Below, piece after piece: positions 27,739 to 36,674 of a DNA stretch of 64,000 nt. The notes under the pieces are model-generated. The model searched no databases. It worked only from the letters and a program-made list of their open reading frames with translations, and was not told the DNA's origin. The position numbers and the translations under genes were made by a program. Each line of letters opens with the position of its first letter. The first letter of the stretch is position 1. The DNA is from Lachnospiraceae bacterium XPB1003 (lineage in GTDB: Bacteria > Bacillota > Clostridia > Lachnospirales > Lachnospiraceae). The DNA is taken from positions 186,001 through 250,000 of the forward strand of contig FMVK01000002.1 of the NCBI GenBank assembly GCA_900102065.1. The letters are read 5' to 3'.

Positions 27739-30168
27739 ATGAATAAGAAATTATACAATCTCATGGATTGGGCGAAAATAGAAGAAGTTGTTTACGGAGA
27801 GTGTGACAAGCCGTCAGAGTTCCTGGGCAGTCACAATTATGGAAGGCAGTCATTGGTTCAATGCTTCTTTCCCGGCGCTGAATCCGTAACTGTCTATATC
27901 GAAGACCTTAAAGCGGTGAAAGGTCGTACCGTTAAAGAAGAAGTTAAGATGGAACAGGCTGATGAGGCCGGTTTCTTTGCAGTACTTCTTCCGGGTAATG
28001 ACAGGACGGATTATAAATATCATGTTGTTTATCCTGCAGATGCTCTGGATGAGGATAATTCATCTGAAAAAAGAGCAGAGGATGTAAGAGATATATATAA
28101 CTATGGAAGACTACTCTCTGAAGAAGATGAAGACAGATTCATCTCCGGAGGAGAAAAGAAAGCTTATGAATATATGGGTGCGCACAAAAAGACTGTTAAG
28201 GGTGTGCGCGGGACTGTATTCAGAGTATGGGCTCCTGATGCCGTTCGCGTAAGCGTATGTGGAGATTTTAATTCCTGGAAGGGCCTGGGCATGCCTATGA
28301 ACAGGCTTGAGAGAAGCGGCATCTTTGAATTGTTTATACCCGGGATCGAAGCCGGAGAAAAATACAAATATGAGATAGTCATGAGAGGCGGCTCAAAGAC
28401 TTTCAAAGCAGATCCGTACAGCTTCAGACAGGAGCTTAGACCGGACTCTGCGTCCATCGTTTGTAATATTTCTTCGCATAAATGGGAAGATTCAAAGTGG
28501 CTGGAATCACGCAAAAAAGATAAACGACCTATAAATATATATGAGGTTCCGCTGTCTTCATGCTCTTCTGATGAAGGCTTTATTCGTATCAAAGAACTGG
28601 CTCCTTCGCTTGCCAAATATGTAAAGGGTATGGGATATACTCATGTATCGCTTATGCCTGTTAATGAATATCCCGATGATGACAGCAACGGATTCCATCC
28701 GTCACTCTTATTTGCACCAACATCCAGATTCGGTACGCCTGAAGACTATATGAGATTTGTTGATATCATGCATTCTGAGGGAATCGGCGTTATTCTTCAG
28801 TGGGCTTCATCTGATTTTTCGAATGCGGACTATGGTCTTGGAGGATTTGACGGCACAGCTCTTTACGAGAATCCTGATCCAAGACGCGGAATGGATCCCA
28901 GAACAGGAATGTTCCTTTTTGACGCCGGCAGATATGAGGTTAAAGAATATCTTTTATCCGCCCTTGATTTCTTTGCCGGATTCTATCATATTGACGGGTT
29001 TGCATTCACGGAAGTTACGGGGACGCTTTATCTCGATTATTACAGGAAACCGGGTGAATGGGAAACCAATATTTACGGTGGTGTGGAGAATCTTGAATAT
29101 GTAAATTTCTATAAGGAAGCAAACAAGATGCTTCATAATAATTATCCGGGGATCATCACTATAGCCGAAGAATCCAGTGGTTACAGTACAGTGACCGGAG
29201 ACGGGGATGATTCTCTTGGTTTTGATTACAAATCAGACAGTAATTTCATCAACGAGATCACGCACTACCTGTCCAAGGATCCTATAGAAAGAAGAAATTA
29301 TCATCAGGAACTGACTGATAGTACACTTTATCAATATTGTGAGAATTATATCCTTCCGGTATCGCGCATGCATCTCGATTTCAGACAGGGTGGTCTGTAT
29401 TCGAGGATGAACGGTGATGATGATATGAAATGGGAGAATCTTAAACTTCTTTTTGCATATCAGGCATTTCATGTAGGAAAGATGTCCACTTTTATGGGGC
29501 AGGAAGCCGGTAATCCCGTATCTTTTGAAGGCGTGGAAAGAATAGATATCTCGGCCCATACCGAGAAACAACAATACTTTATAAATTACATTAAAGAGCT
29601 CAATCGTTTTTATGCTGCTCATCCGGCTCTTTCCGAAGATAGTACAGAGGAAGGCTTCACATGGATAAGCGAGAATGCTGCGGATGATAATGTCTTGTCA
29701 TTTGTCAGAAAGAGTGGCAAGGATGTGCTCCTTATAGCTTTCAACTTTGCAAATGTTGAATATAACTGTTATGAACTCGGCGTGCCTGCGGATGGAAAGT
29801 ATCAAGAGATCTTCTGCTCGGCAGGTGTTGGATTCGGAGGCGCAGAAGATGCCAATGAAAGTCTCATACTTGTTAAAGATGAGAAAGTATGTGGTTTTGA
29901 GCAGTCTGTAAGTGTACGTTTAAAACCTCTCTCAGTATCTGTATTTGCTTATCTGCCTTATACTAAAGAAGAACAGGCGATAATCGAGAAGAGGAAAGCC
30001 GAGAGGATACGCATCAGAAAAGAGCTTCTTGAAAAGAAGAAAAAGATCACCGATGCAAGAGTTAAAATCAGAGAGGACCTTAAGGTCAGACTTCAGGCGC
30101 AGATCGCTGAAGCTGAGGAGAAGATTGCATCCGGTAGCGAGTATAAAAAGGGTAAGGTTAATAAATGA
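27739..30168 (+). CDS. Glycogen branching enzyme-like protein lacking catalytic residues (GlgB pseudoenzyme)
   Basis: An 809-residue protein that aligns by eye along its length to GlgB (GH13/CBM48): N-domain ~30-100, CBM48 ~155-235, barrel ~265-635, beta C-domain ~650-740. Landmarks such as FAPTSRFGTPEDY, FDGTALYE, LYLDYYRKPGEW, NIYGGVENLE and IAEESS are kept. Yet the key positions are changed: the barrel DWVPAHF block reads QWASSDF (Q354, D359), DGLRVDAV reads DGFAFTEV (A422 for Arg, T424 for the nucleophile Asp), and LSHDE reads VSRMH (R543, M544 for the His-Asp pair). Only the acid/base Glu (about 477) remains. A Lys/Glu-rich coiled coil (742-800) is added. Branching activity is therefore unlikely; glycogen binding or a regulatory role is inference. 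GGGGGCG precedes the start, and mscS overlaps its stop. Confidence 0.85.
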   Translation: MNKKLYNLMDWAKIEEVVYGECDKPSEFLGSHNYGRQSLVQCFFPGAESVTVYIEDLKAVKGRTVKEEVKMEQADEAGFFAVLLPGNDRTDYKYHVVYPADALDEDNSSEKRAEDVRDIYNYGRLLSEEDEDRFISGGEKKAYEYMGAHKKTVKGVRGTVFRVWAPDAVRVSVCGDFNSWKGLGMPMNRLERSGIFELFIPGIEAGEKYKYEIVMRGGSKTFKADPYSFRQELRPDSASIVCNISSHKWEDSKWLESRKKDKRPINIYEVPLSSCSSDEGFIRIKELAPSLAKYVKGMGYTHVSLMPVNEYPDDDSNGFHPSLLFAPTSRFGTPEDYMRFVDIMHSEGIGVILQWASSDFSNADYGLGGFDGTALYENPDPRRGMDPRTGMFLFDAGRYEVKEYLLSALDFFAGFYHIDGFAFTEVTGTLYLDYYRKPGEWETNIYGGVENLEYVNFYKEANKMLHNNYPGIITIAEESSGYSTVTGDGDDSLGFDYKSDSNFINEITHYLSKDPIERRNYHQELTDSTLYQYCENYILPVSRMHLDFRQGGLYSRMNGDDDMKWENLKLLFAYQAFHVGKMSTFMGQEAGNPVSFEGVERIDISAHTEKQQYFINYIKELNRFYAAHPALSEDSTEEGFTWISENAADDNVLSFVRKSGKDVLLIAFNFANVEYNCYELGVPADGKYQEIFCSAGVGFGGAEDANESLILVKDEKVCGFEQSVSVRLKPLSVSVFAYLPYTKEEQAIIEKRKAERIRIRKELLEKKKKITDARVKIREDLKVRLQAQIAEAEEKIASGSEYKKGKVNK

Positions 30169-31163
30169 TCTCAGGAATGATTGGTAGTCTGTTATATGAT
30201 TCCGCATCGGTGAATAATGCGGTTGCTGTTTTGACTGAAGAAAGTGCATCGGAGGACAGTGTATCTTCCGCATCCGCCAATGCTTTAAGTTCCGTATCCG
30301 TTGCAGCTGCGGAGAGTGTGGCTGAGATAACGGAAAATGTGAGTGCTTTCAGAACTTTTTTTGAAGAGCTTCCTTCGAAAGCTACAAGCTTTGCCATAAA
30401 GTTTGTATTTGCACTGGTTATTTTCGTGATCGGTGCATGGTTTATTAAGATCGTTCGTAAGATATTAAAGAAATCAATGGAGAAGGCAAAAGCCGATCTC
30501 AGTATCAGGCATTTTATTGATTCTCTTACGAAGGTCGTTCTCTACGCATTACTGATAATCTGGCTTGCTTCATACTTCGGCGTTGAGACCACCAGTCTTA
30601 TTGCGCTGCTTGGATCTGCCGGCGTTACCGTAGCTCTCGCAATTCAGGGCAGCTTATCAAATCTTACCGGTGGTGTGCTGATCCTTTTGCTTAAGCCTTT
30701 CAAGCTTGGTGATTACATTCATGAAGACAACAAAGGAAATGAGGGAACCGTTAAGGAAATAGGTCTTTTCTATACAAAGCTCCATACCATCGACGGACGC
30801 ACCGTTGTATTGCCTAACGGAACGCTGGCAAATACATCTCTCATTAACGTAAATATGGCACCGATGAGACAGCTCATTCTTACCTTTGGCATTTCCTACA
30901 GTTCTGATATCGATAAAGCCAGAAAAGTGCTTTTTGAGGTCATGGAATCAGAGGAGAAGGTTTTAAAGGATATTCAAAAGAAGGTATATGTAGATTCGTT
31001 GGATTCTTCTGCAGTGACTCTTGGCATAAGATGTTTTGTTAAAAACGAAGATTATTTTGATCTGAAGTGGAGCATTACCGAACATGTGAAAAAAGCGTTT
31101 GATGCAAATGATATCGCTATTCCTTTTGATCAGCTTGATGTTCATATGATGGAAGATAAATAG
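30165..31163 (+). CDS. mscS: Small-conductance mechanosensitive channel (MscS family)
   Basis: Membrane channel that opens under tension to release solutes during osmotic downshock. The 332-residue protein has an unusual Ser/Ala-rich N-terminal region (about 1-70), TM1 at 76-98, TM2 at 122-140 and the pore helix TM3 at 143-176 with the Gly/Ala-rich packing pattern (GSAGVTVALAIQGSLSNLTGG). The beta domain (LGDYIHED...GTVKEIGLFYTKLHTIDGRTVVLPNG) and C-terminal alpha/beta domain follow. The ATG overlaps the GlgB-like stop (ATGA), so the two are translationally coupled. A longer functional start than the overlap is not available. Confidence 0.9.
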   Translation: MISGMIGSLLYDSASVNNAVAVLTEESASEDSVSSASANALSSVSVAAAESVAEITENVSAFRTFFEELPSKATSFAIKFVFALVIFVIGAWFIKIVRKILKKSMEKAKADLSIRHFIDSLTKVVLYALLIIWLASYFGVETTSLIALLGSAGVTVALAIQGSLSNLTGGVLILLLKPFKLGDYIHEDNKGNEGTVKEIGLFYTKLHTIDGRTVVLPNGTLANTSLINVNMAPMRQLILTFGISYSSDIDKARKVLFEVMESEEKVLKDIQKKVYVDSLDSSAVTLGIRCFVKNEDYFDLKWSITEHVKKAFDANDIAIPFDQLDVHMMEDK

Positions 31164-31197
31164 GCTGAAAGCTTGCATCGGACAAAAGAAGTTTTAC

Positions 31198-31226
31198 TTG
31201 AAAAATAATCCTGCTCCGTTTATAAT
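31198..31226 (+). promoter_or_regulatory. Promoter of tRNA-Thr
   Basis: TTGAAA (31198-31203), a 17-base spacer and a perfect TATAAT (31221-31226), 11 bases before the mature 5' end of the tRNA. Confidence 0.8.
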
Positions 31227-31236
31227 CGTTTTTGTT

Positions 31237-31309
31237 GCTGAAATAGCTCAGTCGGTAGAGCACTTCACTCGTAATGAAGGGGTCGTGAGTTCGAGTCTCA
31301 TTTTCAGCT
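31237..31309 (+). tRNA. tRNA-Thr (anticodon CGU)
   Basis: A 73-base cloverleaf: acceptor GCTGAAA/TTTCAGC with T as discriminator, D-arm GCTC...GAGC, anticodon stem CTTCA/TGAAG with loop CTCGTAA (anticodon CGT, reading ACG), and T-arm GTGAG TTCGAGT CTCAT. CCA is not encoded. It is a solitary tRNA gene between mscS and the alcohol dehydrogenase. Confidence 0.95.
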
Positions 31310-31319
31310 GAAACGATAT

Positions 31320-31361
31320 TATCCGTTCGGGACTGATCAGGTTTCGGACGGATATTTTTTT
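31320..31361 (+). terminator. Terminator after tRNA-Thr
   Basis: ATCCGT (31321-31326) pairs with ACGGAT (31348-31353), with further inner pairing, and is followed by ATTTTTTTC. Confidence 0.75.
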
Positions 31362-31436
31362 CGGAAGATACGAATGCGAAAGATCTATCCGTTATCGTGC
31401 CGAAATTTACGACTCATTTTAAGAGAGGAGAATGAT

Positions 31437-32621
31437 ATGAATAATTTTGAACAGTATACACCTACTAAGGTTATATTCGGAAAAGGATCCGAAGAGAAGG
31501 CGGGAGAAGCTGTAAAGAATGCAGGCGGAAGCAAAGTACTGTTAGTTTACGGCGGCGGAAGCGCAGTGAAAAGCGGCCTTATTGAACGTGTTGAGAAATC
31601 GCTTACTGAAGCGGGTGTCGGATATATTGAGTTCGGTGGCGCAAAGCCCAATCCCACACTGGCTCATGCAGAGGATGGTGTGGTTATTGCCAAAACGGAA
31701 AATATTGACTTCATACTTGCAGTAGGAGGCGGAAGTGCGATCGATACTGCCAAGGCTATAGCTCACGGTACCGCCAATCCGGATAAAGCGCTCTGGGATC
31801 TTTGGACTAAGAAAGTCCCTCTTACTAAGAGTCTTCCTGTCGGTGCGATACTTACAATTGCCGCAGCCGGAAGTGAGATGAGTGATTCGGCTGTCCTCAC
31901 AAATGAAGAAACCGGAGCAAAGGGCGGCATCAATACTGAGTTCAACAGATGCAGATTTGCGATCATGAATCCTGAGCTGACATTTACTCTTCCTCTTTAT
32001 CAGCAGGCCGCCGGCATCACGGATATCATGATGCATACCATGGAGCGCTATTTTATCCCGAAGATCAAATGTGATCTTACGGATGAGATAGCTGAAGGGC
32101 TTCTCAGAACAGTTATCAAAAACGGCAAGATCGTTATGAAGGATCAGAATAACTATGATGCCCAGGCTGAGATCATGTGGTGTTCATCAATATCTCATAA
32201 TAATCTGACCGAGTGCGGACGCGGAAAAGATTTCTCTGTTCATAAATTCGGACATGCATTAAGCGCCGTATTTGATTATACTCACGGTGCTTCTCTGGCT
32301 GCGGTATGGGGAGCGTGGGCAGAATATCTGTATAAGGACGCACCTGACAGATTTGCGAAATTTGCAAGGAAGGTTTGGAATATAGATGATCCTGATGATC
32401 TTAGTTCCGCAAAGAAGGGAATTGATGCTACGGTTGCATATTTTAAGAGCATTGGCATGCCGGTAAGCCTTAAAGAGATCGGCCCTGATGTTGAATGGAC
32501 AGATGAGATCATAGAGCTCCTTGCCATGAAAGCTACCATGCAGGATACTGTTAAGCTTTCCAGGATCCGTCCTATAGGAGCGAAGGAAGCGGCAGAGATT
32601 TATAAGCTTGCACTTCGTTGA
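31437..32621 (+). CDS. Iron-containing alcohol dehydrogenase (butanol/aldehyde reductase-like)
   Basis: Group III alcohol dehydrogenase, 394 residues, reducing aldehydes or ketones with NAD(P)H. It shows the family's NAD-binding GGGSAIDTAKAIAHG, and the metal-ligand segments GITDIMMHTMERYF (Asp, His) and KFGHALSAVFDYTHGASLA (two His). It most resembles the BdhA/YqhD subgroup by the N-terminal NFEQYTPTKVIFGKG. The start at 31437 lies behind AGAGAGGAG; the frame runs open 21 codons further upstream without support. In an anaerobe it would regenerate NAD(P)+ during fermentation. The alaS promoter overlaps its stop codon. Confidence 0.92.
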   Translation: MNNFEQYTPTKVIFGKGSEEKAGEAVKNAGGSKVLLVYGGGSAVKSGLIERVEKSLTEAGVGYIEFGGAKPNPTLAHAEDGVVIAKTENIDFILAVGGGSAIDTAKAIAHGTANPDKALWDLWTKKVPLTKSLPVGAILTIAAAGSEMSDSAVLTNEETGAKGGINTEFNRCRFAIMNPELTFTLPLYQQAAGITDIMMHTMERYFIPKIKCDLTDEIAEGLLRTVIKNGKIVMKDQNNYDAQAEIMWCSSISHNNLTECGRGKDFSVHKFGHALSAVFDYTHGASLAAVWGAWAEYLYKDAPDRFAKFARKVWNIDDPDDLSSAKKGIDATVAYFKSIGMPVSLKEIGPDVEWTDEIIELLAMKATMQDTVKLSRIRPIGAKEAAEIYKLALR

Positions 32622-32646
32622 CAGTAGAATTAACTGATAATATAAT
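32618..32646 (+). promoter_or_regulatory. Consensus promoter for alaS
   Basis: Perfect TTGACA (32618-32623), 17-base spacer, perfect TATAAT (32641-32646). The -35 box overlaps the stop codon of the alcohol dehydrogenase gene (TGA at 32619-32621). Confidence 0.85.
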
Positions 32647-32655
32647 GACGTATGT

Positions 32656-32685
32656 TGTCCCGGGTTCTTCTTTGAACCGGGGACA
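32656..32685 (+). promoter_or_regulatory. 5'-terminal hairpin in the alaS leader
   Basis: GTCCC-G-GGTTC (32657-32667) folds onto GAACC-G-GGGAC (32674-32684) with a TTCTTT loop and one mismatch. It starts only about three bases from the predicted transcription start. There is no T tract and no T-box motif; it may stabilise the mRNA or bind a protein. Confidence 0.5.
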
Positions 32686-32714
32686 GATATGTTTATAAAC
32701 ACATGGAGGCAGTT

Positions 32715-35366
32715 ATGGAAAAGTACGGCGTAAATCAGCTCAGAAGAATGTTCCTTGAATACTTCGAAGGTAAGGAACATCTTAAAATGAAGAGTTTCTC
32801 TCTTGTTCCGCATAATGATAATTCTCTTCTTATCATTAATTCAGGTATGGCACCTCTTAAGCCGTATTTTACCGGCCAGGAGATACCGCCCAGAAAGCGC
32901 GTTACAACTTGCCAGAAGTGCGTACGTACAGGTGATATAGATAATGTAGGAAAGACCGCTCGCCACGGTACTTTCTTTGAGATGTTAGGTAACTTCTCTT
33001 TTGGTGATTACTTTAAGAAAGAAGCTATTCCCTGGGCGTGGGAATTCCTTACAAAGACTGTAGGTCTTGATCCTGACAGGCTTTATCCTTCCGTTTATGT
33101 TGATGACGATGAAGCTTTCAAGATCTGGAATGAGGATATGAAGATACCCGCAGAAAGGATCTTCAAGTTCGGAAAAGAAGATAACTTCTGGGAGCACGGC
33201 TCAGGTCCTTGCGGCCCCTGCACAGAGATCTATTATGATCGCGGAGAAAAGTACGGATGTGGCAAGCCTGATTGCAAGGTCGGCTGTGACTGCGACAGAT
33301 ATATGGAAGTATGGAATGTCGTATTTTCTCAGTTCGATAATGACGGACACGGTCATTACTCAGATCTGATCCAGAAGAACATCGATACAGGTATGGGTCT
33401 GGAGAGACTTGCTGTTGCAGTACAGGACGTTGATTCCATTTTCGATGTAGATACATTAAGAAGTCTTCGTGAAGAAGTATGTGATATGGCCGGCAAGAAG
33501 TATCATGATTCGGATAAGGATGATGTTTCTATCCGAGTTGTAACGGATCATATCCGTTCCGCGACATTCATGGTTTCCGATGGTATCATGCCTTCCAATA
33601 CAGGACGTGGTTATGTACTTCGAAGGATCATCAGACGTGCATGCCGTCACGGAAGACTCCTTGGTATTGAAGGGGCATTCCTTACAAAGCTTGCCGAGAA
33701 TGTTATCGAAGGCTCAAAGGACGGATATCCCGAGCTTGATGAGAAGCGTTCTTTCATTATCAATGTTATAAGCGAGGAAGAGGAGAAGTTCGATAAGACC
33801 ATTAATCAGGGACTTGAGATCCTTGATGATATGATCGCTTTACTCGGCGCAGATAAGAAATTGTCCGGTGAAGATGCATTCAAGCTTTTTGATACTTTCG
33901 GATTCCCTATCGATCTTACAAAAGAGATCCTTGAAGAAAAGGGCTATACCCTTGATGAAGAAGGATATGAAAAGGCTGCAAAGGAGCATAAGGAAAAGGC
34001 TAAGGGCTCCTGGAAAAAGACAAATTATATGGGTGCTGCTTCAACAGTTTACGAGGATCTTGATGCCGCTCTCAATACAGAGTTTATCGGATACGACTCC
34101 CTCACAGCTGACGAAGAGATAGCTGCGCTCTGCCTCCTTCATCCCGAAGGTGATGAGGAAGATTCTGTTGCTACCGCTATCTCAGAGGGACAGCACGGTG
34201 CCATCATAACAAAGAAGACTCCTTTCTACGGCACTATGGGCGGTCAGGTCGGTGATACCGGAGTTATCGAGACTAAGGACGGAAGCTTTACAGTTACCGA
34301 GTCGATCCATGTCGCAGGTTCCAAGATCGCGCATGTGGGTGTTGTTACCAAGGGTATGATCAAGGTTGGTGATATTGCAACACTTAAGGTTGATGCTGCG
34401 GGAAGAACTGCTACATGCCGCAACCATTCCGCAACACATCTTATGCAGAAAGCTCTTCGTGAAGTCCTTGGATCACATGTAGAGCAGAAGGGCTCATATC
34501 AAGATCCGGATAAGACCAGATTTGACTTCTCGCACTTTAAGGCAATGACCGCCGAAGAGATCAGGCAGGTTGAGGATATCGTTAATTCAAAGATATCGGA
34601 AAGCCTTACCGTTGAAACCAAGGTCATGGATATCGAGGAAGCTAAGAAGACCGGCGCTATGGCTCTCTTTGGAGAGAAATACGGCGATAAGGTCAGAGTT
34701 GTTGATATGGACGAGTGGTCTGTTGAATTCTGCGGTGGTACTCATGTTAAGAATACCAATCAGATCGGACAGTTTAAGATACTTTCCGAAAACGGCGTGT
34801 CCGCAGGTGTTCGAAGGATCGAAGCTATCACGGGCGATAATGTAAGAAAGTATTATGCGGATCTCGAGGCTAAGGCTGAGGAGGCTGCTGCACTTCTTAA
34901 GACTACGCCTGCTGAACTTGCAGAGCATATTAAGAAGCTTCAGGAAGAACTTCGTGAAGTTAAACGTGAAAACGAGTCCTTAAAGAGCAAGGCTGCTTCC
35001 GGACAGATGGGTAACATCATGGATAAGGTTACGGAAGTAAAGGGCGTTAAGCTTCTTGCTGCAAGTGTTGACAATGTTGATATGAACGGTCTCAGAGATC
35101 TGGGCGATCAGCTAAAGGAAAAGCTTGGAAGCGGTATACTTATTCTTGCGTCTGCCAAGGACGGAAAAGTTAACCTTGTTTCTATGGCAACAGATGATGT
35201 CATAGCAAAGGGCGCTCATGCAGGAAATCTTATCAAGGGCGTTGCTGCTCTTGTCGGAGGTGGCGGCGGCGGAAGACCTAATATGGCTCAGGCCGGCGGT
35301 AAGAATCCGGACGGTATTCCTGCGGCTGTAGCTGAGGCGGCTAAGGTCCTTGAAGGACAGCTTTAA
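32715..35366 (+). CDS. alaS: Alanyl-tRNA synthetase
   Basis: Class II synthetase that charges tRNA-Ala and edits mischarged Ser/Gly. The 883-residue protein has the class II catalytic core (RRMFLEYFEGKEH, NSGMAPLKPYFTGQ), the editing domain with NHSATHLMQKAL and FCGGTHVKNT carrying the zinc ligands, a coiled coil near 740-770, and the C-Ala domain ending VGGGGGGRPNMAQAGGK. The start at 32715 uses TGGAGGCAG upstream; an ATG four codons earlier overlaps that site. Transcribed from its own consensus promoter. Length is the usual one. Confidence 0.97.
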   Translation: MEKYGVNQLRRMFLEYFEGKEHLKMKSFSLVPHNDNSLLIINSGMAPLKPYFTGQEIPPRKRVTTCQKCVRTGDIDNVGKTARHGTFFEMLGNFSFGDYFKKEAIPWAWEFLTKTVGLDPDRLYPSVYVDDDEAFKIWNEDMKIPAERIFKFGKEDNFWEHGSGPCGPCTEIYYDRGEKYGCGKPDCKVGCDCDRYMEVWNVVFSQFDNDGHGHYSDLIQKNIDTGMGLERLAVAVQDVDSIFDVDTLRSLREEVCDMAGKKYHDSDKDDVSIRVVTDHIRSATFMVSDGIMPSNTGRGYVLRRIIRRACRHGRLLGIEGAFLTKLAENVIEGSKDGYPELDEKRSFIINVISEEEEKFDKTINQGLEILDDMIALLGADKKLSGEDAFKLFDTFGFPIDLTKEILEEKGYTLDEEGYEKAAKEHKEKAKGSWKKTNYMGAASTVYEDLDAALNTEFIGYDSLTADEEIAALCLLHPEGDEEDSVATAISEGQHGAIITKKTPFYGTMGGQVGDTGVIETKDGSFTVTESIHVAGSKIAHVGVVTKGMIKVGDIATLKVDAAGRTATCRNHSATHLMQKALREVLGSHVEQKGSYQDPDKTRFDFSHFKAMTAEEIRQVEDIVNSKISESLTVETKVMDIEEAKKTGAMALFGEKYGDKVRVVDMDEWSVEFCGGTHVKNTNQIGQFKILSENGVSAGVRRIEAITGDNVRKYYADLEAKAEEAAALLKTTPAELAEHIKKLQEELREVKRENESLKSKAASGQMGNIMDKVTEVKGVKLLAASVDNVDMNGLRDLGDQLKEKLGSGILILASAKDGKVNLVSMATDDVIAKGAHAGNLIKGVAALVGGGGGGRPNMAQAGGKNPDGIPAAVAEAAKVLEGQL

Positions 35367-35415
35367 GATGTTTAATATTTAACTGTTTATTATTTTATAA
35401 ATTTATGAGGTGGGT

Positions 35416-36300
35416 ATGGATAATAATAACAGAAATGAAAATTTTAATTATGGTAACCCTTATTCCAATACAGGGATGAATCAGGCGAACACAGGGTCTA
35501 TTAACGACTCTTACAGTGCAAGTCATAGCAATGATGCTTACAGTTCAAACGGTAACACGGCATCCGGTTCAACTCAGAGCGGACTCTATGGACAGCCTGC
35601 GCCCACCGGTATGAATCAGAACTTTGCCGGTCAGAATAATCAGGATTTTTACTATCAGCAGAATATGGGCGGTCAGCCTTACGGACAGCCTTACGGACAG
35701 CAGTTTGTGCCCAAGCCGGCTGCTCCGGGACATGGCCCGGCTGTAGGGGCGCTTGTCTGCGGTATTTTGGGACTGATCTTATCCTGCGGTGTTATTGGAG
35801 GCATTTTTGGCCTGGTTGCCATCATACTTGCTATTGTTGCCGGCAAGAAGGGAAATACTGAGGGCGTCAAAAAGGGAGGCCTTATTACCGGTATCATAGC
35901 ATTACTATTATCTATAATATCTTCTGTATTTATTATATATTCTATTTCGGTTGCTTATGATGAGTTTAACGAGGCACTTAAAGATTCCGGAGTTGATGGC
36001 GGCTGGCAAACCGTGATGACTGTTACCGGAGATACGTCAAAAGTTATGAGCGCATTTAGAAAAGCAGCTAAAGATCCCGGCGTTAAAAAGGATCCCGACT
36101 ACGATGATGCTCTTGATGAACTGAAGGACGGCATCGTCTTAAACGGCTATGACCCCGAAGATAACTGTATCGTTGAAAAAGCTTACGAGATATTTGGCGA
36201 AGACGAAATGGAAGAATATCTGGATGTGATAGATTCAATAAATGGAAAGCTGTATGTTCAGATGGACAGCGCCAATTCCGTTGAGGTAAGCTTGAAATAA
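35416..36300 (+). CDS. Membrane protein with N/Q/G/Y-rich N-terminus (DUF4190-like)
   Basis: A 294-residue protein. Residues 1-105 are low complexity, rich in Asn, Gln, Gly, Ser and Tyr, with PYGQPYGQQ repeats at about 88-96. Two hydrophobic hairpins follow: 108-143 (GALVCGILGLILSCGVIGG onward) and about 153-182, matching the DUF4190 layout, then a soluble, acidic C-terminal domain of about 110 residues. There is no signal peptide, so the disordered N-terminus is probably cytoplasmic. Function is not known. The start at 35416 follows GAGGTGGGT; a GTG two codons earlier overlaps that site. Confidence 0.72.
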   Translation: MDNNNRNENFNYGNPYSNTGMNQANTGSINDSYSASHSNDAYSSNGNTASGSTQSGLYGQPAPTGMNQNFAGQNNQDFYYQQNMGGQPYGQPYGQQFVPKPAAPGHGPAVGALVCGILGLILSCGVIGGIFGLVAIILAIVAGKKGNTEGVKKGGLITGIIALLLSIISSVFIIYSISVAYDEFNEALKDSGVDGGWQTVMTVTGDTSKVMSAFRKAAKDPGVKKDPDYDDALDELKDGIVLNGYDPEDNCIVEKAYEIFGEDEMEEYLDVIDSINGKLYVQMDSANSVEVSLK

Positions 36301-36303
36301 TCC

Positions 36304-36333
36304 TTGACTAATACTCATTGTCTGCATTATAAT
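36304..36333 (+). promoter_or_regulatory. Promoter of rpsU
   Basis: TTGACT (36304-36309), 18-base spacer, TATAAT (36328-36333), leaving a leader of about 65 bases. Confidence 0.8.
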
Positions 36334-36406
36334 TGTCATCGTGCATGAAAAACCCTATCCAGTCAGATGCACGAAATTAAGGCTGAGAGGGAGGTTGAAT
36401 TAGGAA

Positions 36407-36583
36407 ATGGCTAAAGTTGAAGTTAAGCAGGGCGAAGATCTTGAGAGCGCTCTTCGTCGTTTCAAGAGAAGCTGCGCTAAGGCAGGTATCCAGCAGGAGA
36501 TCCGTAAGCGTGAGCATTACGAGAAGCCCAGCGTAAAGCGTAAGAAGAAGTCTGAAGCTGCCAGAAAGAGAAAGTACAACTAA
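36407..36583 (+). CDS. rpsU: 30S ribosomal protein S21
   Basis: A 58-residue, strongly basic protein beginning [19 protein letters not shown] with the typical KREHYEKPS and a Lys/Arg tail ([13 protein letters not shown]). It is the standard bacterial bS21, which joins the small subunit late near the anti-Shine-Dalgarno region of 16S rRNA. It has its own promoter, GGGAGGTTG some 15 bases before the ATG (TTAGGAA is nearer), and a strong terminator, so it is expressed alone. Confidence 0.95.
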   Translation: MAKVEVKQGEDLESALRRFKRSCAKAGIQQEIRKREHYEKPSVKRKKKSEAARKRKYN

Positions 36584-36592
36584 GACTTAGAG

Positions 36593-36622
36593 GATCCCGC
36601 GGTTTTCCGCGGGATTTTTTTT
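36593..36622 (+). terminator. Rho-independent terminator of rpsU
   Basis: ATCCCGCGG (36594-36602) pairs with CCGCGGGAT, followed by eight T. Very stable stem. Confidence 0.92.
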
Positions 36623-36674
36623 ATGGAATCCGGGTGATCTGTAGTTATGTAATCTATCATCCATCCATATCTTG

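Noticed and set aside
32622-32714. T-box riboswitch before alaS
   Set aside because: The leader is under 70 bases with no T-box sequence; only a simple hairpin is present.
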